Origin: Burkholderiales bacterium
Lineage (GTDB): Bacteria; Pseudomonadota; Gammaproteobacteria; Burkholderiales; Burkholderiaceae_C
Length of the DNA stretch: 64,000 nucleotides
Assembly: GCA_017307855.1 (NCBI GenBank)
Contig: JAFKGD010000005.1
Span: 124,001-188,000, forward strand
Direction: 5' to 3'
Positions within the stretch are counted from its first letter, which is position 1. Every line of letters starts with the position of its first letter. Positions 29,545 to 38,526 of this stretch are shown piece by piece. Below the pieces are notes generated by a model. The model was not told the DNA's origin and ran no database searches. It saw only the letters and a list, made by a program, of their open reading frames with translations. Both the position numbers and the translations under genes were made by a program.

Positions 29545-30967
29545 CGGCGGCCTCGTACTGCTTGGGCCTGCGATCGAACCAGGGCCGCGCCTGCTCCAGC
29601 TGCGCGCCGATCGAGAACAGCAGGCTCTCGTCGCCATAACGTGCTGCGAACTGCACCCCGATCGGAATGCCACTCTCGCTCCAGTACAACGGCACCGATG
29701 CCGCCGGCTGCCCCGTCACGTTGAAGAGGTAGGTGAACGGCAGGTAGGCCTCGAGCTTGCCGAGCCAGGCATCGACGTCGTCGCTGTCGATGCCGAACCA
29801 GCCGATGGGCCGGGGCGTCTGCGCCAGCGTGGGCGTGAGCCAGAGATCGAAGCGCTCGAAGAACGCGGCCACGCGGCGCGATTGCCGCTGCAGACCCTGC
29901 AGCGCGAGGATGAAGCGCGCGGCATCCACGGCGCGGCCGCGCTCGGCCAGTGCGCGCGTCATGGGCTCCACGAGGCCATCGCCCGCAGGCGCGGCGCCGG
30001 TCACGCGCGCGATGTTGGCCAGCGTGTTGCATGCGAACACGGTCTGGAAGCCCTGCGCCACGGCCGCGGCGTCGTAGTCGGGCGCGGCTTCCTCGACGTG
30101 GTGGCCCAGCGATTCGCACAGCCGCGCCGCGTCGTGCACGGCGGCGGCGCAGGCTGCATCCACCGGCATGCCGTTGGGCGCCACGGCGCTGAAGGCGATA
30201 CGCAGACGGCCAGGCGCGCGTCGCGCGGCGTCGAGGAAACTGCCGGCCGGCGGCGCAGCGCTGTACGGATCGCCGGGCATGGCGCCGGCGATCACGTCGA
30301 GCAGCGCCGCGCTGTCGCGCACGCTGCGGCTCACGACGTGCTGGCAGGCCAGGCCCGACAGGCCCTCGCCACCTTCCGGGCCGGCCGTCACGCGCGCCCG
30401 CGTGGGCTTGAGGCCGAACAGCCCGCAGGCCGACGCCGGAATGCGGATCGACCCGCCGCCGTCGGTGGCATGCGCCATCGGCACCATGCCGGCCGCCACG
30501 GCGGCGGCCGAGCCGCCGCTGCTGCCCCCGGGCGACAGCGACAGATCCCACGGATTGCGCGTGATGCCGTAGAGCTGCGACTCGGTGGTGGGCGAGAGAC
30601 CGAACTCGGGCGTGTTGGTCTTGCCCGCGATCACCATGCCCGCGCGGCGCAGGCGCGCGATGGCTTCGCTGTCGTGCGTGGCGCGGTTGCCGGCATAAAG
30701 GCGCGAGCCCGAGGTGGTGGCCGTGCCGGCCACCGAGCTCACGAGTTCCTTGACGAGGAACGGCACGCCGCAGAGCGGGCCGGCCGGCACGCCCTGCGCC
30801 ACGGCCGCGCGCGCCGCATCGAACAGCGGTGTGACGACGGCGTTGAGCGCGGGGTTGCGAGCCGTGATGCGCACGATGGCGGCCTCGAGCACCTCGCTGG
30901 CCGTGGCCTCGCCGCGCCGCACGAGATCGGCGAGCGCCAGGGCATCGAATCGTTCGAAATCGTCCAT
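29522..30967 (-). CDS. Amidase signature family hydrolase
   Basis: The 481-residue enzyme belongs to the amidase signature family (Ser-cisSer-Lys triad). The catalytic Lys lies in GVPFLVKELV. The Gly/Ser-rich signature SPGGSSGGSAAAVAAG holds the cis-Ser, and the nucleophile lies in DGGGSIRIPASACG. It would hydrolyse an amide to acid and ammonia. The start is the ATG at 30967 (MDDFERFDALAL). It sits 19 bases after the enolase-superfamily gene and overlaps the next gene, so its substrate is probably an amide made or taken up by the same operon. Confidence 0.9.
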   Translation of the reverse strand: MDDFERFDALALADLVRRGEATASEVLEAAIVRITARNPALNAVVTPLFDAARAAVAQGVPAGPLCGVPFLVKELVSSVAGTATTSGSRLYAGNRATHDSEAIARLRRAGMVIAGKTNTPEFGLSPTTESQLYGITRNPWDLSLSPGGSSGGSAAAVAAGMVPMAHATDGGGSIRIPASACGLFGLKPTRARVTAGPEGGEGLSGLACQHVVSRSVRDSAALLDVIAGAMPGDPYSAAPPAGSFLDAARRAPGRLRIAFSAVAPNGMPVDAACAAAVHDAARLCESLGHHVEEAAPDYDAAAVAQGFQTVFACNTLANIARVTGAAPAGDGLVEPMTRALAERGRAVDAARFILALQGLQRQSRRVAAFFERFDLWLTPTLAQTPRPIGWFGIDSDDVDAWLGKLEAYLPFTYLFNVTGQPAASVPLYWSESGIPIGVQFAARYGDESLLFSIGAQLEQARPWFDRRPKQYEAAGVHPRHT

Positions 30968-30986
30968 GGCGCCCGGCGTCGTGAAG

Positions 30987-32438
30987 CTAGGCCGCGGCGG
31001 GCCAGGCGGCTGCGGGCATCGCGGCCGTGCTGTCCAGCTGTGGCGACACGCCACTGCCGAAGCCGGGCGTGGCGAGCGAGCCCAGCGCCAGTTGACCCTG
31101 CATCAGCCGCAACCGTACCGGGCCCTGTGTGTCCTCGTAGAGATCGGGATGGGCCGTCATGAATTCACGCGCCTCGGCGCGCGGTCGGCCGTCGAAGCCG
31201 TCGATGAAGTGGTGCGCGTTGCGCTCCACGTGTGTGATGCCCATCAGGCTGACCAGCGCCAGGTCCTGCTGCACGGCCGTCCCGGGCTGCATGGTGAGGT
31301 CTTCGGCCGACATGAAGTACCGGCCTGCTGCGCCGGGTGCTTCCTGCGCATTCCACATCCGGCAGCGCGCCAGGTTGAGAAGCGATTTGTAGAGACCCTT
31401 GCACGACTTGGTCGACACACCGGCATAGCCCAGCGCGCGGGCGCGCAAGAAGGCGTCGATCTCGCCATCGCTCTCGTCGATGATGACGGGCCGGTGGCGC
31501 GCCAGTGCGTCCACGGGTTCGGCCAGCGCCTGCTGCCGCTTGATGGGTTGCTCGATCAGCAGCGTGCTGGCCACCAGCTGCGCCAGCGCGGGCGTTACCC
31601 GGGCGCGCTCCCACAGCGCGGTGATGGCGGCCGCATCGGCATACTGTTCGTTGCCATCGAGCGTGACGCGATAGGGCGAGCCCTGCGCGTCGAGCACAGC
31701 CGCGATGCGTGCGAGCCTGTCGATGTCGGCGTCGAGCTGGCCCGAGACCTTGAGCTTGAACCAGCGGTTGCCGTAGGTGGCGATGACCTCTTCCAGCGTC
31801 TCGGGCAGGCCGTCGTTCACGCGCGTGCCGGGCGCCTGGTCGGCAGCCGTGATCGGGTCGACCAGCCCCACGGTGTGGCGCACGTCGATGCGCGGCAGCG
31901 GCGCCAGCCCGGCCAGCATCGCCGGCAGGTCGAAGTCCGCCAGGTCGGGCGTGAGCGTGGCGTCCAGCCCCGCCAGGTTGGCGCGCATCGCGTCGAAGAA
32001 GCTGATGCCCTGGGCGCGGCACAGCGCGTCGAGCACCGCGCGGTCGAGCAGCGCCGGGCCGTAGGACGCCACCAGCGGCGGCGACTGCTCGGCGCCGCAG
32101 GCCGCGATCAGGGCCGGATAGTGTTTCGCGTGCAGGCCGAATGCCGTCATCGGCCCGGCCTGCAGGTAGGCATCGCGCGTGAGCTGCACCGCACGGCGCA
32201 GCTGGTGGCGGTTGTCCTCGTCGGAGAGCTGCGGGTTCTTGTCGAACCACTTGGCGCCCAGCGCCTCGGCGGCGTAGCCCGTGGCTTCGCGGCCGTCCGC
32301 CAGCCGCACGCGCACGCGCGCGATCGCCTGCACGCCTTCGGTGACCGTGATGACGCCGAAGCGGAAGGGCAGGCGCAGCCGGTACGGCGCCTCGAACAGG
32401 TCGACGCCGGTGACCCGGAGCTCGGGTGCCGCGTTCAT
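30987..32438 (-). CDS. Enolase-superfamily dehydratase/racemase
   Basis: The 483-residue protein belongs to the mandelate racemase/muconate lactonizing group. The KxK base motif is FKLKV. The three metal ligands are visible in VTLDGNEQ, LLIEQPI and VIIDESDGE, and a later Lys in STKSCKGLYKSL could be the opposite-face base. Such enzymes abstract a proton next to a carboxylate to dehydrate or racemise an acid. It is longer than typical members, with an extended C terminus. It lies 10 bases after the ABC ATPase gene in the operon. Confidence 0.87.
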   Translation of the reverse strand: MNAAPELRVTGVDLFEAPYRLRLPFRFGVITVTEGVQAIARVRVRLADGREATGYAAEALGAKWFDKNPQLSDEDNRHQLRRAVQLTRDAYLQAGPMTAFGLHAKHYPALIAACGAEQSPPLVASYGPALLDRAVLDALCRAQGISFFDAMRANLAGLDATLTPDLADFDLPAMLAGLAPLPRIDVRHTVGLVDPITAADQAPGTRVNDGLPETLEEVIATYGNRWFKLKVSGQLDADIDRLARIAAVLDAQGSPYRVTLDGNEQYADAAAITALWERARVTPALAQLVASTLLIEQPIKRQQALAEPVDALARHRPVIIDESDGEIDAFLRARALGYAGVSTKSCKGLYKSLLNLARCRMWNAQEAPGAAGRYFMSAEDLTMQPGTAVQQDLALVSLMGITHVERNAHHFIDGFDGRPRAEAREFMTAHPDLYEDTQGPVRLRLMQGQLALGSLATPGFGSGVSPQLDSTAAMPAAAWPAAA

Positions 32439-32448
32439 CGGCCGCCCC

Positions 32449-33261
32449 TCACCAGTGCGGACCGCTGCGGGTCTCGCCCGGCTTCGCGGTGCTGCCGGAC
32501 AGCTCGGTGTAGATCTCGAAGGCCATGCGGCCGAGTTCGGGATCGGCGCGCGTCTCGGCCGTGCGCGGGCGGGGAATGTGCACCTCGCGGATGTTGGCCA
32601 CGCGGCCGGGCCGCGGCGACATCACGACCACGCGGTCGGCCAGGAACACGGCCTCGGGGATGGAGTGCGTGACGAACACGATCGTCTTGCGCTGATTGCC
32701 GCCGCCCGCCTCGCCCCAGATGCGCAGCAGCTCGATGTTCATCTCGTCGCGCGTCATCGCGTCGAGTGCGCCGAACGGCTCGTCCATCAGCAGGATGGGC
32801 GGATCCATGATGAGCGCGCGGCACAGCGCCGCTCGCTGCTGCATGCCGCCCGAGAGTTCGCGCGGGCGCTTGTCGGCGAAGTCGCCCAGGCCCACCATCT
32901 TCAGCAGTTCGCGTGCGCGGTCACGGTATTGCGCGGTGTTGCCGCCCGACAGTTCCACGGGCAGCAGCACGTTGTCGAGCACGGTGCGCCACTTGAGCAG
33001 CAGCGCTGCCTGGAACACCATGCCGACCTTGGGAATGGGCTTGTCGACCACCGCGCCGTCCACACGGATGCTGCCGCTGGTCACGGGGCGCAGCCCCGCG
33101 ATCGCGCGCATCAGCGTGGACTTGCCGCAGCCCGAGGGGCCGACCAGCGCGACGAACTCGCCTTCGCCCACGGTCAGCGAGATGTCGCGCAGCGCCTCCA
33201 CCGGGCCGCTGTCGGCCTGGTAGATCATGCCCGCGTGGTCGACCTCGATCAGGTTGCGCAT
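32449..33261 (-). CDS. NitT/TauT-type ABC transporter ATPase
   Basis: This is the ATPase of a nitrate/sulfonate/taurine-type importer. The 270-residue product has Walker A GPSGCGKST, the signature LSGGMQQRAALCRAL, Walker B ILLMDEPFGALD and the H-loop VTHS. The ATG at 33261 is preferred; a TTG two codons earlier is possible. It is encoded with a permease and a binding protein in the order permease, receptor, ATPase, inside the catabolic operon, so it likely imports that operon's substrate. Confidence 0.93.
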   Translation of the reverse strand: MRNLIEVDHAGMIYQADSGPVEALRDISLTVGEGEFVALVGPSGCGKSTLMRAIAGLRPVTSGSIRVDGAVVDKPIPKVGMVFQAALLLKWRTVLDNVLLPVELSGGNTAQYRDRARELLKMVGLGDFADKRPRELSGGMQQRAALCRALIMDPPILLMDEPFGALDAMTRDEMNIELLRIWGEAGGGNQRKTIVFVTHSIPEAVFLADRVVVMSPRPGRVANIREVHIPRPRTAETRADPELGRMAFEIYTELSGSTAKPGETRSGPHW

Positions 33262-33307
33262 TCCCAACTTCTTCCTCGTGTGTGTGCTGTCGTGTGCGGT
33301 TGCCGGA

Positions 33308-34315
33308 TCACTTCACCGGCAGCGGCATCGCCACCTTGGTGAAGAATTCGCCGGTGTACACCGCCTTGCAGTCCACCTTCTTGGGCAGGCCCATGTAGGT
33401 GTTGACGATCTCGACCGAGTTGCACATCTTCTTCTCGTCGATCCAGCCGATGCCGTTGTCGGCGTAGCCCTTGGTGCGCATGAGCTCGAAGCCCAGCATC
33501 ATGTTCTGCTCGATGATGGCCACGTCGATCTCGGGCACGCGCTTCTTGAAGATGGCCAGCGCCTCCTTCGGGTTGGCCATCACGTCGCGCCAGCCCATGT
33601 ACGAAGCTTCGAGGAAGGCCTTGAGCTGGCGCGGCTTCTCGGCCATGGTCTTCTCGCTGGCCATGATCGACATCGCGTAGAGGTCGAAGCCGAAGTCAGA
33701 CCACGCCATGCGCGCCGACTTGCCGGGGCCCACGGCCTTGTCGAGGAAGGGCTGGCCGGTGGTGTAGTCGGCCACGCCGTCCATGCGCTTCTCGGCGATG
33801 GAGGCGTACTTGGCGGTGGGCTCGATGTTGACCCACGTCACCTTGGACGCATCGACGTTGTTGATCTTGGCGAACACCGGGAAGGCCAGGCGCTGGCTGT
33901 CGCCTGCGGGCGCGCCGATGGTCTTGCCTTCGAGATCCTTGGGCTTGAGCAGCGGCTTGTCGGCATGGCTGAAGATCGTCATCGGCGTCTTGTCGAACAC
34001 CATGCCGACCATCTTCACGCGCGCGCCGCGCGAGGTGGCGCTGATGATGGGCACCGCGTCGGCCAGTCCCGCGTCGGCGCGGCCGGTGTCCACCTTGGCG
34101 ATGGAGTCGCCCGAGCCCTTGGAATTCTCCAGCGACACGTCGAGGCCGCGCTGGGCGTAGTAGCCCTTTTCCAGCGCCACCCAGTAGGCCGCGTGGTCAC
34201 CCACGGCGAACCAGTTGAGCGCGAACGTGAACTTCTCGGGCGTCTGGGCCTGCGCGGGCAGGGCCATCAGGGCCAGGGCCAGCGCAGAGAGGGGTGCGGC
34301 GATGCGGGTCTTCAT
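33308..34315 (-). CDS. NMT1-like ABC substrate-binding protein
   Basis: The 335-residue periplasmic receptor has a signal peptide cut near PAQAQ and a type II binding fold. The FALNWFAVGDHAAYWVALEKG motif and GRADAGLADA resemble the NMT1/ThiY group, whose ligands include pyrimidine precursors, taurine, sulfonates and aromatic acids. It has two late cysteines (CNSVEI and VDCKAVY). Ligand unknown. It is co-transcribed with the permease upstream and the ATPase downstream. Confidence 0.9.
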   Translation of the reverse strand: MKTRIAAPLSALALALMALPAQAQTPEKFTFALNWFAVGDHAAYWVALEKGYYAQRGLDVSLENSKGSGDSIAKVDTGRADAGLADAVPIISATSRGARVKMVGMVFDKTPMTIFSHADKPLLKPKDLEGKTIGAPAGDSQRLAFPVFAKINNVDASKVTWVNIEPTAKYASIAEKRMDGVADYTTGQPFLDKAVGPGKSARMAWSDFGFDLYAMSIMASEKTMAEKPRQLKAFLEASYMGWRDVMANPKEALAIFKKRVPEIDVAIIEQNMMLGFELMRTKGYADNGIGWIDEKKMCNSVEIVNTYMGLPKKVDCKAVYTGEFFTKVAMPLPVK

Positions 34316-34401
34316 GGTGCGTCCTTTCGGGGCGTGAGAGGCGTTGCGGAGGGGGAAGGGAAATCGTTGGTCGGGAATCGGGGTCAGGAGAAGCGGCTCG
34401 C

Positions 34402-35190
34402 TCAGTGCGTACCTTCGTCGGCCCACGGGGCCAGCAGGCGCGAGAGAACGGCCACCAGGCCGTACACGGCCAGGCCGATGATCGAGATGTAGACCAGCGC
34501 CGCGAAGGCGGCCGGCGTGTTCATGCTGCTTTGCGTGGTGATGATCACGTAGCCCAGACCCTTCTGCGAGGCCACGAACTCGCCCACCACCGCGCCCACC
34601 ACGGCCGAGGTGGCGGTGACCTTGAGCGCCGAGAGGATGTACGGATAGGCATTGGGGATGCGGATCTTCCAGAACACCTTCCACTTCGGTGCGCTGAAGA
34701 CGCGGCCCAGGTCCACCAGGTCGGCGTCGATCTGCGTCAGGCCCACGGCCGTGTTGATCACCACGGGGAAGAAGCCGATCAGTGCGCCGATCAGCATGTT
34801 GGGCACGATGCCGTAACCCATCCACATGAGGAACAGAGGCGCGATGGCCACCTTGGGCAGCGTGTTCACGAACACCAGGAAGGGCGTGAGCGCGCGCGAG
34901 ATGCCCGCCGACCAGGCGATGGCGCCGCCCAGCAGCACGCCGGCCACGCCCGCGATCACGAAGGCGCCGACGATCTCCACCGTGGTGATCCACGCGTGCG
35001 TGGCCCACTGGATTTCGCCGGGCTTCATGGCCTGCAGCACCGACAGCGGGCTGGGCAGCAGGTACTCGCGGATGTCGAACACCGACACCGACACCTGCCA
35101 CAGCGCGATGAAGGCCGCGAACAGGCCCACGGCCGGCAGGTAGTGCGCGGCCCAGCGGGCGATGGGGTTGGAAGGGGTGCTACTGCTCAT
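34402..35190 (-). CDS. NitT/TauT-type ABC permease
   Basis: The 262-residue inner-membrane protein has six predicted helices and a BPD_transp_1 domain. The EAA-like loop is GRVFSAPKWKVFWKIRIPNAYPYIL, followed by VGAVVGEFVASQKGLGYVI, which is typical of SsuC/TauC. The ATG at 35190 gives the natural start MSSSTPSN; upstream frame is a shadow of the aldolase gene. It follows that gene by 10 bases. Confidence 0.92.
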   Translation of the reverse strand: MSSSTPSNPIARWAAHYLPAVGLFAAFIALWQVSVSVFDIREYLLPSPLSVLQAMKPGEIQWATHAWITTVEIVGAFVIAGVAGVLLGGAIAWSAGISRALTPFLVFVNTLPKVAIAPLFLMWMGYGIVPNMLIGALIGFFPVVINTAVGLTQIDADLVDLGRVFSAPKWKVFWKIRIPNAYPYILSALKVTATSAVVGAVVGEFVASQKGLGYVIITTQSSMNTPAAFAALVYISIIGLAVYGLVAVLSRLLAPWADEGTH

Positions 35191-35200
35191 GGTGGACGGT

Positions 35201-36271
35201 TCAGGCCAGCCAGCGCTGGAGGTTGGCGGCCACGAACGCGTCGTCGGCCAGATCGGCGTGTTGCGCCGAAACGCGGTCGAGTTCTTCCTTCTGGCCGGGC
35301 GACAGGCCCTCGGCCGGGTCGAGGCACCAGATGCCTTCGAGCAGGCCCTGGCGGCGCAGGATTTCATGGCAGCCGGCGATGCAGCCGTGGAAGTCGTTGG
35401 CCACGTCGAAGAAGGCGCTGTTGCAGTCGGTGACGCGCGAGTCGAGCGCGAGCATCCCGGCCGAAACGGCGCCGTCCGCCGCCGAGCTGGCAGCAGCCTT
35501 GCAGCGCGCGAGGATGTCCACCGCGCCCTTCGTCCACACCGACCAGTGGCCCAGCAGGCCGCCCTGGAAGCGCACGGTGACGGGCTGGCCGTCGCGCATC
35601 ACGGTGAACGGCGTGACCAGGTCGAGCACGATGTGGTCGTCGTTGCCGGTGTAGAGCGTGATGCGGTCCTCTGCGCGCGCGGCCACCACGCCGCGTATCA
35701 CGTCGAGGGTTCGGTAGCGGTGGAACGGCGCCACCTTGATCGCCACCACGTTGTCGATGGCGGCGAAGCGGGCCCAGAACGACGCGGGCAGCTGCATGCC
35801 GCCCACGGCCGGCTGCAGGTAGAAGCCGACCACGGGGATTTCCTGCGCCACGGCTTCGACGTGCGCGATGAGTTCGTCTTCGGTGGCGCCCTTCATCGCG
35901 GCCAGGCTGAGCAGGCCCGCGTGATAGCCCAGGCCCGTGGCCAGCTTCGCTTCTTTCAGTGCCTGATCGGTGCGGCCGCACACGCCGGCCACCATGGCCA
36001 GCTCGCGGCCGGGTGCCCAGGTGGTGGCCTCTTCCATCGCCAGGCGCAGCACGGGTTCGTACAGCCCCACGTCGCGGATCGCGAACTGCGTGGTGTGCAC
36101 GCCCACGGCCAGGCCGCCCACGCCGGCATCGATGTAGTAGCGCGACAGCGCGCGCTGGCGGCGCTCGTCGAGCTGGCGCGCTGCGTTCAGCGCCAGTGGC
36201 TGGGCCGGGATGGCGACGCCGCGCGCCAGCAGCGCGCGCGCCTGGGAGACCTGTTGCGAAGTGATGCTCAT
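35201..36271 (-). CDS. DapA-family lyase/aldolase
   Basis: The 356-residue protein belongs to the DHDPS/N-acetylneuraminate lyase superfamily, which form a Schiff base with a 2-oxo acid. The probable Schiff-base Lys is in VVAIKVAPFHRYRT and the supporting Tyr in VVGFYLQPAVGG. It is longer than DapA (about 290) with an extra C-terminal region. It may split or dehydrate a sugar acid or branched oxo acid in this operon. The ATG at 36271 was chosen over a TTG four codons earlier. Lysine synthesis is unlikely given the catabolic neighbours. Confidence 0.85.
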   Translation of the reverse strand: MSITSQQVSQARALLARGVAIPAQPLALNAARQLDERRQRALSRYYIDAGVGGLAVGVHTTQFAIRDVGLYEPVLRLAMEEATTWAPGRELAMVAGVCGRTDQALKEAKLATGLGYHAGLLSLAAMKGATEDELIAHVEAVAQEIPVVGFYLQPAVGGMQLPASFWARFAAIDNVVAIKVAPFHRYRTLDVIRGVVAARAEDRITLYTGNDDHIVLDLVTPFTVMRDGQPVTVRFQGGLLGHWSVWTKGAVDILARCKAAASSAADGAVSAGMLALDSRVTDCNSAFFDVANDFHGCIAGCHEILRRQGLLEGIWCLDPAEGLSPGQKEELDRVSAQHADLADDAFVAANLQRWLA

Positions 36272-36279
36272 GGAATCGT

Positions 36280-37134
36280 TCAACCGAATTCAGGACCGGC
36301 CAGCACGAACTGGCGGTCGTGCGCCTGGGCATGCAGGCGCGCGCCGGGCGCCGTGAGGGCCATGCGCACGAAGGGGCGCTGGGGCGCGAAGCCGTGGGAT
36401 TGCAGCCAGACCGCGAGCCGGCCCCAGCGGTCGGGCACATCGAGGAACACCGGCCCGCGCACGCGCGCCATCACGGCCTGCAGCAGCGCCAGCGCATCGT
36501 CTTCATTGCCAGCGACCAGCGGGCCGACCTGCACGGCGCGCACGCCCCCGCGCGCCAGCACGAAGCCCGTGCCGTCGTGCAGCGTCAGGGCCTGCGTGCC
36601 CGGCCGCGCCAGCACGTCGCGCAGCAGGAAGCCGCGGTCGAGTCCGGTGACTTCGCGGTCCAGCGCGCCGATGGCGTCGGCGTCGGCGGGGCCGGCGTCG
36701 CGCACGCGCGCATCCGCCGTCGGGCCCGCAACGCCCTGCCCCTGCCAGCGCGCGAGCGCGAAGCCTTCGACGAAGCCGATGCGTCGGTATACCTCGGCGC
36801 CGTCCGGCGTCGCGTCCAGCACGGGCGTCACCGCGCGTGCATGCAGCGCGCGCACGCAATCGTTCAGCAGCTGTGTGGCCAGGCCCCGGCGCCGCCAGTC
36901 GTCACGCACCAGCACCATCGAGATCCAGCCCTGGCCGCCCGCGTAGGGGAGCGCGGCGGCCGTGGCCACCAGCGTACCGGCGTCATCCTTGAGGCCCGTG
37001 ACTTCGCCATGGCCGATGAACAGCTGCCAGTCGGCCAGCGTCTGGTTCCAGCCCGACGCGGTGGACAGCAGCAGGCCGCCGGCCGCATCGGCCGGCGAGA
37101 GCTTCACCCGCGCGAGCGAGTCAGAAGCCACCAT
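36280..37134 (-). CDS. GNAT-family acetyltransferase
   Basis: The 284-residue product has an N-terminal GNAT fold with the acetyl-CoA loop VRDDWRRRGLATQLL (about residues 76-90). A second GNAT-like C-terminal half follows from about residue 140, as in the two-domain YitH-like group. The acetylated substrate is unknown. Its first 14 bases overlap the end of the SDR gene and it ends eight bases before the DapA-like start, so it is firmly in the operon. It may detoxify or tag an intermediate. Confidence 0.82.
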   Translation of the reverse strand: MVASDSLARVKLSPADAAGGLLLSTASGWNQTLADWQLFIGHGEVTGLKDDAGTLVATAAALPYAGGQGWISMVLVRDDWRRRGLATQLLNDCVRALHARAVTPVLDATPDGAEVYRRIGFVEGFALARWQGQGVAGPTADARVRDAGPADADAIGALDREVTGLDRGFLLRDVLARPGTQALTLHDGTGFVLARGGVRAVQVGPLVAGNEDDALALLQAVMARVRGPVFLDVPDRWGRLAVWLQSHGFAPQRPFVRMALTAPGARLHAQAHDRQFVLAGPEFG

Positions 37135-38200
37135 CCCGCACCTCGAACTTGGTGGGCTTGCCGTGCGCGGGTTGCTCGCGGCTGATCCAGTCGGCCACCC
37201 AGTCGATCATCTGGCCCAGCGGTACCAGCGGGTAGCCGAACAGGCGGTTGGCCAGCGTGGTGTCGGACAGCAGCGCGTTGGGTGCTTCCTGCCCGCTCAC
37301 CTGTACCGGCACGCCGAAGCGGTGGGCGAACTGCGTCACCAGCCAGCGCACGGAGATGGTTTCGGGGCCCGTGCAGTTGATGGGCGTCGAGGGCGTCGTG
37401 CAGTGACGCAGGCAGCGCAGCACCTGTGCGTTGGCGTCGCCCTGCCAGATCACGTTGACGTAGCCCATGGTCACGTCCACCACCTCGCCGCGATGCACGC
37501 GGCTGGCGATGTCGTAGAGCACGCCGTAGCGCATGTCGATGGCGTAGTTGAGACGGAAGATGCGTCCGGGCGTGTCGTACTTGCCGGAGAAATACTCGAA
37601 CATGCGCTCGCGGCCGATGCACGACTGCGCGTATTCGCCCACCGGACCGGGCGGCGTCGCTTCGTCCGCGCCCTGGCGGCCCACGGGCGTGAGGGGGTAG
37701 ATGTTGCCGGTGGAGAACGCCACGATGCGCGAGGCCTTGAACACCTCGGCCACCAGCGCGGGCACGTGCGTGTTCATGGCCCAGGTGAGCGACTGGTTGG
37801 ATGAGGCGCCGAACTTGTGGCCCGCCGCGAAGATGACATTGGGCACCTTGGGCAGCGCCTCGAGCGCGGCGCGGTCGAGCAGATCGCAGGCGATGGTCTC
37901 GACGCCCCAGGCCTCGAGGCGATCGCGCACGGTGGCGTCCGAGAAGCGCGCCACGCCGATCACGCGCTTGTGCGGCGCCGCGTTCTTCGCCAGGCGCGCG
38001 AGCGTGGGGCCCATCTTGCCGGCCACGCCCAGGATCATGATGTCGCCATCCACCTGCGCGAGATCGTCCACCAGTGCCTGGCTGGGCCGCGCGAGGAAAT
38101 CCTCCAGCGCGTCCACCGATTCGAAGCTGGCCGGCAGGCGCGCGGCGTCGAGCAGGGCCGCGCCACCAGAGGCGGCGCCGATCGGGGTTCTCATGTTCAT
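37121..38200 (-). CDS. NAD-dependent epimerase/dehydratase (SDR)
   Basis: This extended SDR has a Rossmann start DIMILGVAGKMGPTLARLAK at about residues 53-72, a serine region AFSTGNIYP and later FRLNYAIDMRYGVLYDIA. In place of the classical YxxxK the sequence has EYAQSCIGRERM, so the catalytic Tyr is present but the Lys position is not conserved. A weak ribosome-binding site precedes the ATG at 38200. It is the first gene of the nine-gene operon, 41 bases after a likely -10 box. The sugar or acid substrate is unknown. Confidence 0.82.
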   Translation of the reverse strand: MNMRTPIGAASGGAALLDAARLPASFESVDALEDFLARPSQALVDDLAQVDGDIMILGVAGKMGPTLARLAKNAAPHKRVIGVARFSDATVRDRLEAWGVETIACDLLDRAALEALPKVPNVIFAAGHKFGASSNQSLTWAMNTHVPALVAEVFKASRIVAFSTGNIYPLTPVGRQGADEATPPGPVGEYAQSCIGRERMFEYFSGKYDTPGRIFRLNYAIDMRYGVLYDIASRVHRGEVVDVTMGYVNVIWQGDANAQVLRCLRHCTTPSTPINCTGPETISVRWLVTQFAHRFGVPVQVSGQEAPNALLSDTTLANRLFGYPLVPLGQMIDWVADWISREQPAHGKPTKFEVRDGGF

Positions 38201-38240
38201 GGCGGGACTTTCACGCGTTTGAAACCAACGGACGGCAATG

Positions 38241-38281
38241 AGCTTATGGGCTGGTTTCCGGCGTGTCAACCGTTTGGTTGA
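38241..38281 (-). promoter_or_regulatory. Promoter with TetR-type operator
   Basis: On the minus strand a perfect TTGACA (38269-38264) is followed after 17 bases by TAAGCT (38246-38241). The dyad TCAACC-N4-GGTTGA (38266-38281) covers the -35 box. This layout fits repression of the nine-gene operon by the TetR protein encoded just upstream. The half-site AACC is shared with the palindrome before paaA. Confidence 0.65.
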
Positions 38282-38384
38282 AATGGCGAGGGTTAGCCCG
38301 GATGCAGTGCATGCGGGGCACTGACTTCGGGCGCGGTGCACCAGATGGGCCGGTGTTCTGCGAAGGTTCTCCACGTTGCGCCCG

Positions 38385-38481
38385 GACCCGGGATCCACGC
38401 CCCCTTGCGCCGCTCATGTCCCCCGCCGGCTGCGCCGGCTCCTCCTTGACTTCGCTTTGCAAGGGGGCCTGATCCCGGGTC
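38385..38481. repeat. Structured palindromic element, left copy
   Basis: An outer stem pairs GACCCGGGATC (38385-38395) with GATCCCGGGTC (38471-38481), and GCCCCCTTG (38399-38407) with CAAGGGGGC (38460-38468). Inside, GCCGGC-TGC-GCCGGC (38425-38439) forms a short hairpin. It is flanked by TGTCCCCC on one side and TCCTCCTTGAC on the other. The right copy has the same core in the opposite direction. Confidence 0.7.
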
Positions 38482-38526
38482 TTGGAGCCACGGTGGCGTG
38501 CGGGAGCAGTCGTGAGCCGCACTGCT

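Noticed and set aside
28001-38200. The catabolic operon as a genomic island.
   Set aside because: No integrase, tRNA, direct repeats or shift in base composition was seen at its borders.
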